Source: Micromonospora sp. C28SCA-DRY-2
GTDB lineage: Bacteria; Actinomycetota; Actinomycetes; Mycobacteriales; Micromonosporaceae
Assembly: GCF_030519475.1 (NCBI RefSeq)
Contig: NZ_JAUMKD010000001.1
Span: 1,717,449-1,781,448, forward strand
Direction of reading: 5' to 3'
DNA length: 64,000 nt
Below, one piece after another: positions 11,501 to 20,234 of the stretch. Below the pieces are notes generated by a model. That model worked only from the letters and a program-made list of their open reading frames with translations, was not told the origin of the DNA and did not search any database. Made by a program: the position numbers and the translations under genes. Numbering within the stretch: position 1 is the stretch's first letter; each line of letters begins with the position of its first letter.

Positions 11501-12211
11501 TCAGGGGCGGATGCCGCGGTGCAGGGCGACGATCCCGCCGGTCAGGTTGCGCCAGGCCACCTTGCCCCAGCCGGCCGCACCGATCCGCGCCGCCAGCGCC
11601 GCCTGGTCGGGCCAGGCCTGGATCGACTCGGCCAGGTAGACGTACGCGTCCGGGTTGCTGGAGACCGTGCGGGCCACCGCCGGCAGCGACCGCATCAGGT
11701 ACGACAGGTAGACCGTGCGGAACGCGGGGTTGACCGGCCGGCTGAACTCGCAGACCACCAGCCGACCACCGGGCCGGGTCACCCGGGCCAGCTCGCGCAG
11801 CGCCGCCCCGGTGTCCACCACGTTGCGCAGCGCGAAGGAGATGGTCACCGCGTCGAAGCTGGCGTCGGCGAAGGGCAGCTTCAGCGCGTCCCCGGCCACC
11901 AGCGGCACCAGCGGGCGGCGGCGCTTGCCGGCGTGGAGCATGCCGAGCGACAGGTCGGCCCCGACCGCGTACGCCCCGGACTGGGCCAGTTCCTCGGTGG
12001 AGACACCGGTGCCGGCGCCGACGTCCAGCACCCGCTCGCCGGGTCGCAGCCCGAGCGCGTCCCGGGTCGCCCGGCGCCAGAACCGGTCCTGGCCGAAGGA
12101 GAGGACGGTGTTGGTCAGGTCGTACCGCGCGGCCACGCCGTCGAACATCGCGGCGACCTCGTGCGGCTGCTTGTCCAGGCTGGCGCGCTGGCCCTGGGGG
12201 GTACGGCTCAC
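11501..12211 (-). CDS. menG: Demethylmenaquinone methyltransferase (MenG/UbiE family)
   Basis: SAM-dependent C-methyltransferase for the last step of menaquinone synthesis. The 236-residue protein starts at GTG 12211 ([20 protein letters not shown]). Upstream in-frame codons are Arg/Gly-rich and overlap a terminator, so they are excluded. The UbiE/Coq5 signatures are present: [20 protein letters not shown], the SAM motif [15 protein letters not shown] near residue 64, and [10 protein letters not shown] with the following [12 protein letters not shown]. It completes both the classical and the futalosine pathway, and mqnA, mqnC, mqnE and ubiX/A/D-type genes are nearby. Confidence 0.93.
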   Translation of the reverse strand: MSRTPQGQRASLDKQPHEVAAMFDGVAARYDLTNTVLSFGQDRFWRRATRDALGLRPGERVLDVGAGTGVSTEELAQSGAYAVGADLSLGMLHAGKRRRPLVPLVAGDALKLPFADASFDAVTISFALRNVVDTGAALRELARVTRPGGRLVVCEFSRPVNPAFRTVYLSYLMRSLPAVARTVSSNPDAYVYLAESIQAWPDQAALAARIGAAGWGKVAWRNLTGGIVALHRGIRP

Positions 12212-12301
12212 CCCTCCACTCTGCCAGCCGGGCGGCCACCGACCGCCGCAGGGTCGCCCGTCGGGCCGGCCGTCGCCGGGCCGGCCTCCGCGCGGAAACG
12301 C

Positions 12302-12335
12302 GAACGGGCGGGGTGGTCGCCCACCCCGCCCGTTC
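12302..12335. terminator. Strong GC hairpin terminator after the first LPXTG protein gene
   Basis: Perfect 15-bp inverted repeat (arms 12302-12316 and 12321-12335, arm GAACGGGCGGGGTGG) with a 4-base loop. It starts 12 bases downstream of the minus-strand stop at 12347. There is no long T tract, as is usual in actinobacteria. It separates the surface-protein gene from menG. Confidence 0.8.
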
Positions 12336-12346
12336 CGTCTCACCCG

Positions 12347-13543
12347 TCAGTCGGTCGACTTCTCGTCGCCGGGCGCCACCAGGACCACCCGGCGCCGCCG
12401 GGAGATCAGCAGCAGCGCGCCGCCGACCAGCAGGACGGCCGCGCCGATCCCGCCGATCAGGCCGGCCTGCACACCGGTCACCGGAAGGCCACCGCCGCCG
12501 CCACCGGTGCCCGGGGTCGGCGAGGTCGTCGGGCCGCCGGTCGGCGTCGGCGTCGGGGTCGGCCCCGCCGTCAGGTCGACGAACACGTCGAACTGGGCGG
12601 TGTTGTCACCCTGGTCGGTCTCGGTGAAGGCCTTGCGCTGCGTCCCGCTGGCGACCCGCGGCGCCTCCTCCGGCGCGCCCTCGGCGGCGTCCAGACCGGA
12701 GGCGAAGAGGAAGCCGGGGCGCAGCACCGGCTCGGTCACGTCCGCGCCGATCCTGACCCGCACGTCAGCGGTGTAGTACTGGCCCGGCTTCAGCACCACG
12801 CCGGAGTCCTCGCAGTACGCGTGGGCGAGGCCGCCCAGCGTCTGCTCGACGCAGCCCTCGGGCAGCTCGGCGAAGGTCACATCGGCCGGCAGCGTGATGC
12901 CGTACGCGATCCCGGTCGCCTTGCGGCTGCCGTCGTTGAAGACCGCCCAGTCCAGCGGCGCGGTGTCGCCCGGCCGGACCGGCTTGAGCCCGGTCTCGCC
13001 GGCCTCGTCGCCGTCCACCTGCACGTCGGCGTAGACGTCCTGCACCCAGGTGGTGAGGTCGTAGCCGGGCTTGGCGACGGTGATGTCGTGGTCGACGCTG
13101 TCGCCCTCGGCGTTGGCCGCGCTGATGGTGACCTTCAACGTGCCGGCGGCGCCGCGCCCGCCGGTGGAGAAGATCGGGATGCCGAAGTCCTCGGTGGTGC
13201 CGGCCGTCAGGTCGCCCAGCAGGCAGCTGAACGTGCTGCCCTCGACCTCGCAGCCCTCGGGAACCACCACGCCGACCTTGGGCTTCTTCGGGTTGAGGCC
13301 CTTGGTGTCCACCACGACCCGGACGTCCTCGGCGTCCACGGTGCTGGTGTTGGCGACCTGGAACTTGAACGGCTTGGCCTTGGCCTCCTTGACGCCCTTG
13401 GCCAGCTCGTAGCTGAGCGGGATCAGCTGGAGCTCCGCCTGGTCGGCGGCGTGGGCCGGGGCGGCCGCGACGGCCACGCCGCCGGCCGCGAGCAGGGCTG
13501 CGACGCCGGCACGGGCCAGCGCGGAACGGTGGAACGGTGTCAT
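12347..13543 (-). CDS. LPXTG-type cell-wall-anchored surface protein
   Basis: A 398-residue secreted protein of unknown function. The N-terminus has a signal peptide (RSALARAGVAALLAAGGVAV, cleavage after APAHA). A beta-rich ectodomain of about 280 residues follows, with one probable disulfide region (CEVEGSTFSCLLG). A Thr/Pro spacer with a Gly run then precedes LPVTG, a hydrophobic helix and the basic tail RRRRVVLVAPGDEK. This is a complete sortase sorting signal, and a sortase is expected elsewhere in the genome. It is about the same size as, and ends like, the next gene upstream (13775-14968), so the two are paralogues. A hairpin terminator follows directly. Confidence 0.85.
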   Translation of the reverse strand: MTPFHRSALARAGVAALLAAGGVAVAAAPAHAADQAELQLIPLSYELAKGVKEAKAKPFKFQVANTSTVDAEDVRVVVDTKGLNPKKPKVGVVVPEGCEVEGSTFSCLLGDLTAGTTEDFGIPIFSTGGRGAAGTLKVTISAANAEGDSVDHDITVAKPGYDLTTWVQDVYADVQVDGDEAGETGLKPVRPGDTAPLDWAVFNDGSRKATGIAYGITLPADVTFAELPEGCVEQTLGGLAHAYCEDSGVVLKPGQYYTADVRVRIGADVTEPVLRPGFLFASGLDAAEGAPEEAPRVASGTQRKAFTETDQGDNTAQFDVFVDLTAGPTPTPTPTGGPTTSPTPGTGGGGGGLPVTGVQAGLIGGIGAAVLLVGGALLLISRRRRVVLVAPGDEKSTD

Positions 13544-13666
13544 CGATCCCCCGGGGTTAGGGAAGAAACTGATGGTTGCGGAACCGAGCGGACGCTATCG
13601 GAGATCGAGCGGCGTACGCCAGCGCCGCCGTCCGAGTCGCGACCAGGGATGCCCGGACGGACGAAC

Positions 13667-13702
13667 AGTGGGGGCGGGATGGTCACCCATCCCGCCCCCA
13701 CT
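13667..13702. terminator. Strong GC hairpin terminator after the second LPXTG protein gene
   Basis: Perfect 16-bp inverted repeat (13667-13682 and 13687-13702; arm AGTGGGGGCGGGATGG) with a TCAC loop, about 72 bases downstream of the stop at 13775 on the minus strand. The GGGGCGGG...CCCGCCCC core resembles the terminator of the paralogous neighbour, suggesting that gene and terminator were duplicated together. Confidence 0.75.
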
Positions 13703-13774
13703 GCCGTGCGTCATATGTGAACGGCCCTCGTGGACCGATGGAGGACGTGCCTGGACCCGCCGGGCATCCGCCCG

Positions 13775-14968
13775 TCAGGCGGCCGGCTTCTCGTCGCCCG
13801 GGATCACCAGGACCACCCGGCGACGCCGCGCCAGCACGAACAGTGTGCCACCGACGGCCAGCACCGCGACGCCGATGCCACCGATCAGGCCGGCCTGCGG
13901 GCCGGTGAGGGGCAGGCCACCGTCGCCACCGCCCCCACCGCCGGTCACGGCGGCCACCTCCACCGTGAAGTCGTCGCTGTTGTCGCTCGGGTCGATGTCC
14001 TCGACCAGGTCGATCTTCGTGGTGGTCAGGAACGGCGGCAGCTCGCCGGCGGCCGCCCGGGCCAGGCTCTTGTCGGTCACCGGCAGGGCGCCCCGGGAGG
14101 TCGCCGACACGGTGCCACCGGAGAGGAGCACCGGCGCCGGCACGTCCGCGGCGACCTTCACCGCGAAGACGCCGTACACCGTCTTGCCCGGCATGAGCCG
14201 GGTGGTGCCCGCCGCACAGGTCGCCCGGCGCCGGTCGGCGCTCACCTCGCACCCCTTCAGTCGCTCGCTGAAGGCGACCCCCGCCGGCAGGGTCGCGACG
14301 AAGTCGAGGCCGTCGGCGATCATGTCGCCCTGGTTGCCGAAGCCCGCGATGACGACGGTCTCGTCACCCGGGTTGAGCGTGTCCTTCAGCAGCTCCAGCT
14401 CGCCGCCGGGCTCCCAGGCCAACTGGGCGTCGACGTCCGGGGCCCACACCTCCAGGTCGACGCCGTTCTCGGCGGTGAGTTCGATCTGGACGGTCTTGGA
14501 GTCGTTCTCGGAGTTGGTGTCGCCCGGCGCCACCACGGTGAACGTGACGGGCGCCGAGTACGCCTCCTTCAGCCCCTCGGCGGCGCGGAACACGACCAGC
14601 GGCAGGTCGGACGTGGCGCCCGGCTCCGGGACGGCGAAGTCGTGGATGGCGCACTCCCAGATCCGCCGGCCGGCGGACCCGGTCTCCGCGCACTTCTCCT
14701 TGGCGAACGGAGCGAGCGTCACCTTGTCCAGGTCGAGCTGGGTGACGTCGATGTTGATCTTTACGCCGGTCGGGGTGTCCTCGCCCCGGTTGGTGAGCTT
14801 GATGGAGCCGAGCTTGTCGGTGGTGCCCGCGGCCAGGCGGGTGCCGGCGACGTCGATCGACAGGTCGGTGCCGGCGTCCGCGGCGTACGCGGGAGCGCCG
14901 AGCGCGGCGAACGCGCCCGAGGCGAGCAGGGCGGCCGCGCTGAGCCGTGCCAGGTTACGGAAGGTCAT
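13775..14968 (-). CDS. LPXTG-type cell-wall-anchored surface protein, paralogue of the neighbour
   Basis: A 397-residue protein starting at ATG 14968 (MTFRNLARLSAAALLASGAF), with a signal peptide ending near APAYA. The ectodomain resembles repeated beta-sandwich (DUF11/CARDB-like) modules: DLSIDVAGTRLAAGTTDKLG, then a region with GDTNSENDSKTVQIELTAEN and SDNSDDFTVEVAAV. The C-terminus carries LPLTG, a hydrophobic helix and RRRRVVLVIPGDEK. The sorting signal is nearly identical to that of the downstream paralogue while the ectodomains differ. The ligand or structural role is unknown. Confidence 0.85.
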   Translation of the reverse strand: MTFRNLARLSAAALLASGAFAALGAPAYAADAGTDLSIDVAGTRLAAGTTDKLGSIKLTNRGEDTPTGVKINIDVTQLDLDKVTLAPFAKEKCAETGSAGRRIWECAIHDFAVPEPGATSDLPLVVFRAAEGLKEAYSAPVTFTVVAPGDTNSENDSKTVQIELTAENGVDLEVWAPDVDAQLAWEPGGELELLKDTLNPGDETVVIAGFGNQGDMIADGLDFVATLPAGVAFSERLKGCEVSADRRRATCAAGTTRLMPGKTVYGVFAVKVAADVPAPVLLSGGTVSATSRGALPVTDKSLARAAAGELPPFLTTTKIDLVEDIDPSDNSDDFTVEVAAVTGGGGGGDGGLPLTGPQAGLIGGIGVAVLAVGGTLFVLARRRRVVLVIPGDEKPAA

Positions 14969-15157
14969 GGAAGGTTTCCCCCGTGGGCCGGATGATCGGT
15001 AGGCCGCACCATAGCCACGCTCACCCGCCCACGCTGTCCCGGACGCCGCCGGCCGGCCATCGGCGACCGTCTCGGCGACGAGCGGCACGCCGTCCGTCCG
15101 ACGCGGCGGTGCCGCACGGACACCACCGCCTGCCCGAACGGCCCGGTGAACCGCCCG

Positions 15158-16342
15158 TCAGCGGGCGTCGACCAGCGGCAACTGCCGGCCGGCCCCGCCA
15201 CCGGGCAGGGCGATCGAGGAGAAGTGCGAGACCACCCGCTCGTCGGTCGGGTCGTCGGCCGGGGTCCGGTGCACCGCCAGCCGGTTGTAGAGGGTGTCCC
15301 GCTGGGCCGGGATCCGGTCCGCCGCCCGGATCATCCCGATCAGCTCGTGCAGGTTGGACCGGTGCCGGGCGCCCGCGGAGGAGATGACGTTCTCCTCCAG
15401 CATGATCGAGCCCAGGTCGTCCACGCCCATGTGCAGGGCGAGCTGGCCGACGTCCTTGCCGGTGGTCAGCCAGGACGCCTGCAGGTGCGGCACGGTCTCG
15501 AAGAACAGCCGGGACACCGCGACCAGCCGCAGGTACTCCAGGGTGGTGGCCTGGGTGCGGCCCTTGAGGTGGTTGTTCTCCGGCTGGTACGTCCACGGGA
15601 TGAACGCCCGGAAGCCGCGGGTGCGGTCCTGCACGTCGCGGATCATGCGCAGGTGCTCGATCCGCTCGGCGTTCGTCTCGCCGGTGCCCATCATCATGGT
15701 CGCGGTCGACTCCAAGCCCTGCCGGTGGGCCAGCTCCATGACCTCCAGCCAGCGCTCGCCGGACTCCTTGAGCGGGGCGATCGCCTTGCGCGGCCGCTCG
15801 GGCAGCATCTCCGCGCCGGCGCCGGCGATCGAGTCCAGGCCGGCCGCCTTGATCCGGGCGATCGCCTCGTCCAGGCTGACGCCGGAGACCTTGGCCATGT
15901 GCAGGATCTCGCTCGGGCCGATCGAGTGGATCGCCAGCTGCGGGTACGCCTTCTTGACCGAGGAGAAGAGTTCCTCGTAGTACTCCACGCCGTAGTCCGG
16001 GTGGTGCCCGCCCTGGAGCATGACCTGGGTGGCGCCCAGCTCGACCGCCTCGCCGCAGCGACGCAGGATCTCCTCGGTGGGGTGGGTCCACCCCTCCTTG
16101 TGCTTGGGGGCCCGGTAGAACGCGCAGAACTTGCACGCGGTGACGCAGACGTTGGTGTAGTTGATGTTGCGATCGATCAGGTACGTGACGATGTTGTCCG
16201 GGTAGCGCCGCCGGCGTACCGCGTCGGCCGCCTCGCCCAGCGCGTGGAAGGGCGCCTCGGTGTAGAGCAGCAGGGCCTCCTCGGGCGTGATCCGCCCGCC
16301 GTCCGCGCCGCGCTGCAGGATGTCGTCGATCTCCCGGCTCAC
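15158..16342 (-). CDS. mqnC: Cyclic dehypoxanthinyl futalosine synthase (MqnC)
   Basis: Radical-SAM enzyme of the futalosine menaquinone pathway that closes the spiro ring of dehypoxanthine futalosine. The 394-residue product has the CxxxCxxC cluster motif at Cys66, 70 and 73 (NVCVTACKFCAF). Other family stretches are QGGHHPDYGVEYYEELF, GAGAEML and the C-terminal GVDDLGSIMLEENVI. GTG 16342 (VSREIDDILQ) is preferred because GGGGG lies 7 bases upstream; a GTG 6 bases earlier is also possible. It is a paralogue of mqnE at 40528-41697, and the QGGHHP motif distinguishes MqnC. Confidence 0.95.
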   Translation of the reverse strand: MSREIDDILQRGADGGRITPEEALLLYTEAPFHALGEAADAVRRRRYPDNIVTYLIDRNINYTNVCVTACKFCAFYRAPKHKEGWTHPTEEILRRCGEAVELGATQVMLQGGHHPDYGVEYYEELFSSVKKAYPQLAIHSIGPSEILHMAKVSGVSLDEAIARIKAAGLDSIAGAGAEMLPERPRKAIAPLKESGERWLEVMELAHRQGLESTATMMMGTGETNAERIEHLRMIRDVQDRTRGFRAFIPWTYQPENNHLKGRTQATTLEYLRLVAVSRLFFETVPHLQASWLTTGKDVGQLALHMGVDDLGSIMLEENVISSAGARHRSNLHELIGMIRAADRIPAQRDTLYNRLAVHRTPADDPTDERVVSHFSSIALPGGGAGRQLPLVDAR

Positions 16343-16427
16343 CGTCACGCCCCCGAGCCTACGTCGCCCCGAATACCTCTCCCCCACGGTGCCCCGCCCC
16401 GTGTCACCCATCCCACGCGCCCGCCCG

Positions 16428-16503
16428 CCGCGATCTTGCACTTCAGGCCCTCGTTTCGCCCGGATGGCGGCAGATGTCGGGGCGACAACTGCAAGATCGC
16501 GGG
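16428..16503. repeat. Intergenic inverted repeat, possible dispersed palindromic element
   Basis: A perfect 13-bp inverted repeat (CCGCGATCTTGCA at 16428-16440 and its complement at 16490-16502) flanks about 49 bases. Arm similarity extends outward as GGGCGGGCG-like sequence. It fills the gap between the stop of paaE and the start of mqnC. It could be a terminator for an opposing transcript or a REP-like mobile palindrome. No second full copy is seen in this window. Confidence 0.5.
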
Positions 16504-16514
16504 GAGGGCGGGCG

Positions 16515-17624
16515 TCACGCGTCGTAGTCGACCGTGAGGGTGTCAGTGGTGGGGCTGGACTGGCAGGTCAGGACGTAGCCGGCGGCCACCTCGTCGGGCT
16601 CCAGGGCGTAGTTGCGGGCCATCGTCACCTCGCCGTCGACCACCTTCGCCCGGCAGGTCGAGCAGACCCCGCCCTTGCAGGCGTACGGCAGCTCGCCGCG
16701 CACCCTGAGGGCCGCGTCCAGCACCCGCTCGTGCCGGCCCATGGTGAAGCTCGACGAACGGCCGTCCAGCAGGATGGTCACCTCGGTGCCGGCGCCCGGC
16801 TCGTCGGCGGCCCGGCGCGGTGGCTCCGGCGGCGCGTCGACGTGGAACAACTCGGTGTGCACCGCCGACTCCGGCAGCCCGCGCCCGGTCAGCACCGCCT
16901 TGGCGTCCACCACCATGCCGTACGGGCCGCAGAGGAACCACTCCTCGATGGCGTCGCCGGGCACCACGGTGTCCAGCAGCCGGCCCAGCCGGTCGGCGTC
17001 GATCCGGCCGGAGAGCAGCGGCGACTCCCCCTGCTCCCGGGAGAGCACGTGCACCAGGTGCAGCCGGGTCGGGTAGCGGTCCTTCAGGTCGGCCAGTTCC
17101 TCGGCGAACATCACCGTGTTCGCCGTGCGGTTGCCGTACACCAGGGTGAAGGTGCTGGCCGGCTCGACGGCGAGCGCGGTCGCGACCAGCGCGAGCACCG
17201 GCGTGATGCCGGACCCGGCGACCACCGCGCCGTAGTGGCGCACCCGGCCCGGGTCGAACGCCGTGGTGAAGTGCCCGAGCGGGGGCAGCACCTCGACGGT
17301 GTCGCCGCCGCGCAGCGCGCCGCAGGCGAACGCGGAGAACGCGCCGCCGGGGATCTCCCGCACCCCGATCCGCAGCCGGCCGTGCCGGGCCAGGTCGTCC
17401 GGAGTGGAGCAGATCGAGTAGGACCGCCGCACGTCCTCGCCGGCCTCGCCGGTGCGCCGTACGGTCAGGTGCTGGCCGGCCCGGAACGCGAAGGTCTCCC
17501 GTAGCTCCTCGGGCACGGCGAAGGTGATCGCCACGGCGTCGTCGGTGAGCCGGTCGACGGCGGCGACCGGCAGCGGGTGGAAGACCGGCCGGCGGCGGAC
17601 CGGGCGGGTGATGGTGACTGTCAC
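16515..17624 (-). CDS. paaE: Phenylacetyl-CoA epoxidase reductase subunit (PaaE)
   Basis: NAD(P)H-dependent flavo-iron-sulfur reductase that feeds electrons to the PaaA di-iron centre. The 369-residue product starts at GTG 17624, overlapping paaD as GTGA. The N-terminal FAD domain has RRSYSICSTP (RxYS type) and the NAD domain has VVAGSGITPVLALVATAL. The C-terminal plant-type [2Fe-2S] domain has PYACKGGVCSTCRAKVVDG with the last Cys in LTCQS. The frame is open further upstream but only through paaD out of frame, so there is no fusion. Confidence 0.95.
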   Translation of the reverse strand: MTVTITRPVRRRPVFHPLPVAAVDRLTDDAVAITFAVPEELRETFAFRAGQHLTVRRTGEAGEDVRRSYSICSTPDDLARHGRLRIGVREIPGGAFSAFACGALRGGDTVEVLPPLGHFTTAFDPGRVRHYGAVVAGSGITPVLALVATALAVEPASTFTLVYGNRTANTVMFAEELADLKDRYPTRLHLVHVLSREQGESPLLSGRIDADRLGRLLDTVVPGDAIEEWFLCGPYGMVVDAKAVLTGRGLPESAVHTELFHVDAPPEPPRRAADEPGAGTEVTILLDGRSSSFTMGRHERVLDAALRVRGELPYACKGGVCSTCRAKVVDGEVTMARNYALEPDEVAAGYVLTCQSSPTTDTLTVDYDA

Positions 17625-18097
17625 AGCGCCTTCAGGTGGTCGAAGGGTTCGGTGCAGGAGCGGCAGCGCCACAGCGCCTTGCAGGCGGTCGAGCCGAACC
17701 GGCTGACCTGCTCGGTCTCGGGTGACCCGCAGCGCGGGCAGCGGACCGCCAGGGTGAGCGGCACGGCGCCGGTCGGGCGCACCGGGGCCGGCGGGGCGAT
17801 GCCGGCGGCGGCGAGCTTGGCCCGCCCGCTCTCGGAGATCCAGTCGGTGCTCCACGCCGGGCTGTAGGTGGTGCGGACCTCGGCGTCCGGGTGGCCGGCG
17901 GCGACCAGCGCCCGCCGGATGTCGGCCCGGATGACGTCCATCGCTGGGCAGCCGGTGTAGGTGGGGGTGATGGTCACCACCACCCGGCCGGTGGCCGGGT
18001 CCTCGTCGACCGCCCGCAGGATGCCCAGCTCGTCGATGGTGACCACCCGGATCTCCGGGTCCACCACCGCCGCCACGGCCTCCCTCGGGTCGGTCAC
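17621..18097 (-). CDS. paaD: Phenylacetyl-CoA epoxidase maturation subunit PaaD
   Basis: MIP18/DUF59-family protein needed for assembly of the active epoxidase, probably for Fe-S or di-iron maturation. The start is at GTG 18097 (VTDPREAVAAVVDPEIRVVT), giving 158 residues. The family motif is PTYTGCPAMDVI. The C-terminus has a probable zinc ribbon, CPRCGSPETEQ...ACKALWRCRSC. It overlaps paaE by 4 bases but is separated from paaC by 55 bases of a repeat-like sequence, the only loose joint in this operon. Confidence 0.92.
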   Translation of the reverse strand: MTDPREAVAAVVDPEIRVVTIDELGILRAVDEDPATGRVVVTITPTYTGCPAMDVIRADIRRALVAAGHPDAEVRTTYSPAWSTDWISESGRAKLAAAGIAPPAPVRPTGAVPLTLAVRCPRCGSPETEQVSRFGSTACKALWRCRSCTEPFDHLKAL

Positions 18098-18108
18098 CGG
18101 GGCCAGCT

Positions 18109-18154
18109 TTCGTTCGCGACTGCGGGGCTCCGCTTCGCTGCACTCCTCGCGCTC
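18109..18154. repeat. GC-rich quasi-repetitive insert between paaC and paaD
   Basis: The paaC-paaD gap holds TTCGCGACTGCGGGGCTCCG followed by CTTCGCTGCACTCCTCGCG. The motif is built from alternating GCGA/TCGC and CTTCGCTGC blocks and reaches into the paaC stop codon. Related fragments occur at 21552-21570 (GGAGCGAGCGCAGCGA) and, more degenerate, at about 40000-40040. It looks like a member of a dispersed family rather than a conserved regulatory site. Confidence 0.35.
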
Positions 18155-18878
18155 ACCAGCGTGCCCCCGGGTGGGCGCGGTGCAGCACCTGCATCTCGGC
18201 GAGCAGGTACGACAGGTGCTCGGTGTGCACGCCGTCCCGCCCGCCGGCCGGCGCCCAGCCGGTCTCCGGGCGGGTGAGCGTGGCCTCGCCAAGCACCGCC
18301 GCCACGGTGGCGTCGAACTGCCCGCGCAGCGTCGCCGGATCGACCGGGGCGTCCGGCGCCGGCGCGAAGAGTTCCGCGGTGTACGGCCAGACCTGGTCCA
18401 CCGCCGCCTGCATCCGGCGGTGCGACTCCTCGGTGCCGTCGCCGAGCCGCTTCACCCAGAGCGAGCTGTGGTCCAGGTGGTAGGCCGACTCCTTGCGGGC
18501 CTTGGCACCGATCGCGGCCAGCCGCTCGTCGGCACAGCCGGCCAGCGCGGTGTAGAGCGGCAGCTGGTAGGCGGCGAGGAAGAGCAGCTTCGCCATGGTC
18601 ACCGCGAAGTCGCCGTTGGGCAGCTCGACCAGGAGGCAGTTGCGGAACTCGCGGTCGTCGCGGAGGAACGCCAGCGCGTCCTCGTCCCGGCCGGCCCCCT
18701 CCAGCTCGCCCGCGTACGTCAGCAGCAGCCGGGCCGCGCCGAGCTGGTCGAGGGCGATGTTGGCCAGCGCGATGTCCTCTTCCATCTCCGGCGCGCGGGT
18801 GGTCCACTCGGCGAGCCGCTGCGCCGCGATCAGCGCGTCGTCCCCGAGCGCGAGGGTGAAGTCGAACGGGCCGTTCAC
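18153..18878 (-). CDS. paaC: Phenylacetyl-CoA epoxidase structural subunit PaaC
   Basis: Ferritin-like, catalytically silent partner of PaaA in the 1,2-phenylacetyl-CoA epoxidase. The 241-residue protein starts at GTG 18878 ([20 protein letters not shown]), overlapping paaB as GTGA. Typical segments are WTTRAPEMEEDIALANIALD, DDREFRNCLLVELPNGDFA and KESAYHLDHSSLWVKRLGDG. The C-terminus ends in LLAEMQVLHRAHPGARW. It belongs to the operon paaA-B-C-D-E. Confidence 0.94.
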   Translation of the reverse strand: MNGPFDFTLALGDDALIAAQRLAEWTTRAPEMEEDIALANIALDQLGAARLLLTYAGELEGAGRDEDALAFLRDDREFRNCLLVELPNGDFAVTMAKLLFLAAYQLPLYTALAGCADERLAAIGAKARKESAYHLDHSSLWVKRLGDGTEESHRRMQAAVDQVWPYTAELFAPAPDAPVDPATLRGQFDATVAAVLGEATLTRPETGWAPAGGRDGVHTEHLSYLLAEMQVLHRAHPGARW

Positions 18879-19162
18879 AGGTGGGCCACCCCGTCCGGCA
18901 CCTCGTAGAAGGTGGGGTGGCGGTAGACCTTGTCAGCGGCCGGATCGAAGAAGGCGTCCTTCTCGTCCGGGCTGGACGCGGTGATCGCGGCGGCCGGGAC
19001 CACCCAGATCGACACCCCCTCCTGCCGGCGGGTGTAGAGGTCCCGGGCGTTGCGCAGGGCCAGTTCGGCGTCGGGCGCGTGCAGGCTGCCCACGTGGGTG
19101 TGCGACAGCCCGCGCCGGGCCCGGACGAAAACCTCCCACAGCGGCGCTTGTTCCTTGCTCAC
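18875..19162 (-). CDS. paaB: Phenylacetyl-CoA epoxidase subunit PaaB
   Basis: Small subunit of the multicomponent epoxidase, 95 residues. GTG 19162 ([20 protein letters not shown]) overlaps the paaA stop. The family core is [20 protein letters not shown], followed by [20 protein letters not shown]. It overlaps paaC by 4 bases. PaaB is thought to bridge PaaA/PaaC and the reductase; no catalytic residues are expected. Confidence 0.94.
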   Translation of the reverse strand: MSKEQAPLWEVFVRARRGLSHTHVGSLHAPDAELALRNARDLYTRRQEGVSIWVVPAAAITASSPDEKDAFFDPAADKVYRHPTFYEVPDGVAHL

Positions 19163-20226
19163 GCGGCCACCTTCTCCTTCTGCTGCTGTGCCCGCTTGGC
19201 GGCGTACGCCGCGGCGGCCTCCCGGACCCACGCGCCCTCGCTGTGCGCGGCCCGCCGGTGCGCCATCCGCTGCCGGTTGCACGGCCCGTCACCGGAGATC
19301 ACCCGCATCAGCTCGGCGTAGTCCGGCTGGGTGAAGTCGTACGACTGCCGCTCGTCGTTCCAGCGCAGGTCGGGGTCGGGGATGGTGAGCCCGAGGACCT
19401 CGGCCTGCTGCACGCACATGTCGACGAAGCGCTGGCGCAGCTCGTCGTTGGAGAAGCGCTTGATCTTCCAGGCCATGGACTGCGCCGAGTGGGTGGAGTC
19501 GGTGTCCGGCGGGCCGAACATGGCCAGCGACGGGTACCACCAGCGGTCGACCGCGTCCTGGGCCATCGCCTTCTGGGCCGGGGTGCCGTGGGCCAGGGTG
19601 TGCAGGATCTCGTAGCCCTGCCGCTGGTGGAACGACTCCTCCTTGCAGACCCGGATCATCGCCCGGGCGTACGGGCCGTAGGAGCAGCGGCACAGCGGGA
19701 CCTGGTTGACGATCGCGGCGCCGTCCACCAGCCAGCCGATGGCCCCCACGTCGGCCCAGGTGAGGGTCGGGTAGTTGAAGATCGAGCTGTACTTCTGCCG
19801 GCCGCTGAGCAGGAGGTCGACCAGTTCCTCCCGGCTCACCCCGAGGGTCTCCGCGGCGGCGTAGAGGTAGAGGCCGTGGCCGGCCTCGTCCTGCACCTTG
19901 GCGAGCAGGATCGCCTTGCGCTTGAGCGACGGCGCCCGGCTGATCCAGTTCCCCTCCGGCTGCATGCCGATGATCTCGGAATGGGCGTGCTGGGCGATCT
20001 GCCGGATCAGCGTCTTCCGGTACGCCTCGGGCATCCAGTCGCGTGGCTCGATCTTCTGGTCGGCGTCGACGACCGCGGCGAAGTACGCCGCCAGGTCCTC
20101 GTCCGGCGCGGGCCCGCCGCGCCGCCCGCGCTCGGCGGCCGCCCGCAGCGCCGCCTCGGCCGCCTCGACCTCGCCGAGCAGACCACCGCCGGGCGCGTCC
20201 TCGGCGGAGAAGTCGTTGCCATACAT
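19159..20226 (-). CDS. paaA: Phenylacetyl-CoA epoxidase catalytic subunit PaaA
   Basis: Di-iron monooxygenase subunit that epoxidises the aromatic ring of phenylacetyl-CoA, the first committed step of aerobic phenylacetate catabolism. The product is 355 residues from ATG 20226 ([15 protein letters not shown]). Metal-ligand motifs are visible as [13 protein letters not shown] and [15 protein letters not shown], with [20 protein letters not shown] before them. No SD precedes the start. A TAACAC -10-like hexamer ends 8 bases upstream, so the transcript may be leaderless. It heads the paa operon; paaG/H/J/Z and a paaR regulator are not in this window. Confidence 0.94.
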   Translation of the reverse strand: MYGNDFSAEDAPGGGLLGEVEAAEAALRAAAERGRRGGPAPDEDLAAYFAAVVDADQKIEPRDWMPEAYRKTLIRQIAQHAHSEIIGMQPEGNWISRAPSLKRKAILLAKVQDEAGHGLYLYAAAETLGVSREELVDLLLSGRQKYSSIFNYPTLTWADVGAIGWLVDGAAIVNQVPLCRCSYGPYARAMIRVCKEESFHQRQGYEILHTLAHGTPAQKAMAQDAVDRWWYPSLAMFGPPDTDSTHSAQSMAWKIKRFSNDELRQRFVDMCVQQAEVLGLTIPDPDLRWNDERQSYDFTQPDYAELMRVISGDGPCNRQRMAHRRAAHSEGAWVREAAAAYAAKRAQQQKEKVAA

Positions 20227-20234
20227 GAGGTCAA

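Noticed and set aside
16515..18143. Apparent PaaD-PaaE fusion (542 codons in one frame)
   Set aside because: The upstream part of that frame is PaaD DNA read out of frame; the real genes are separate with a GTGA overlap at 17621-17624.
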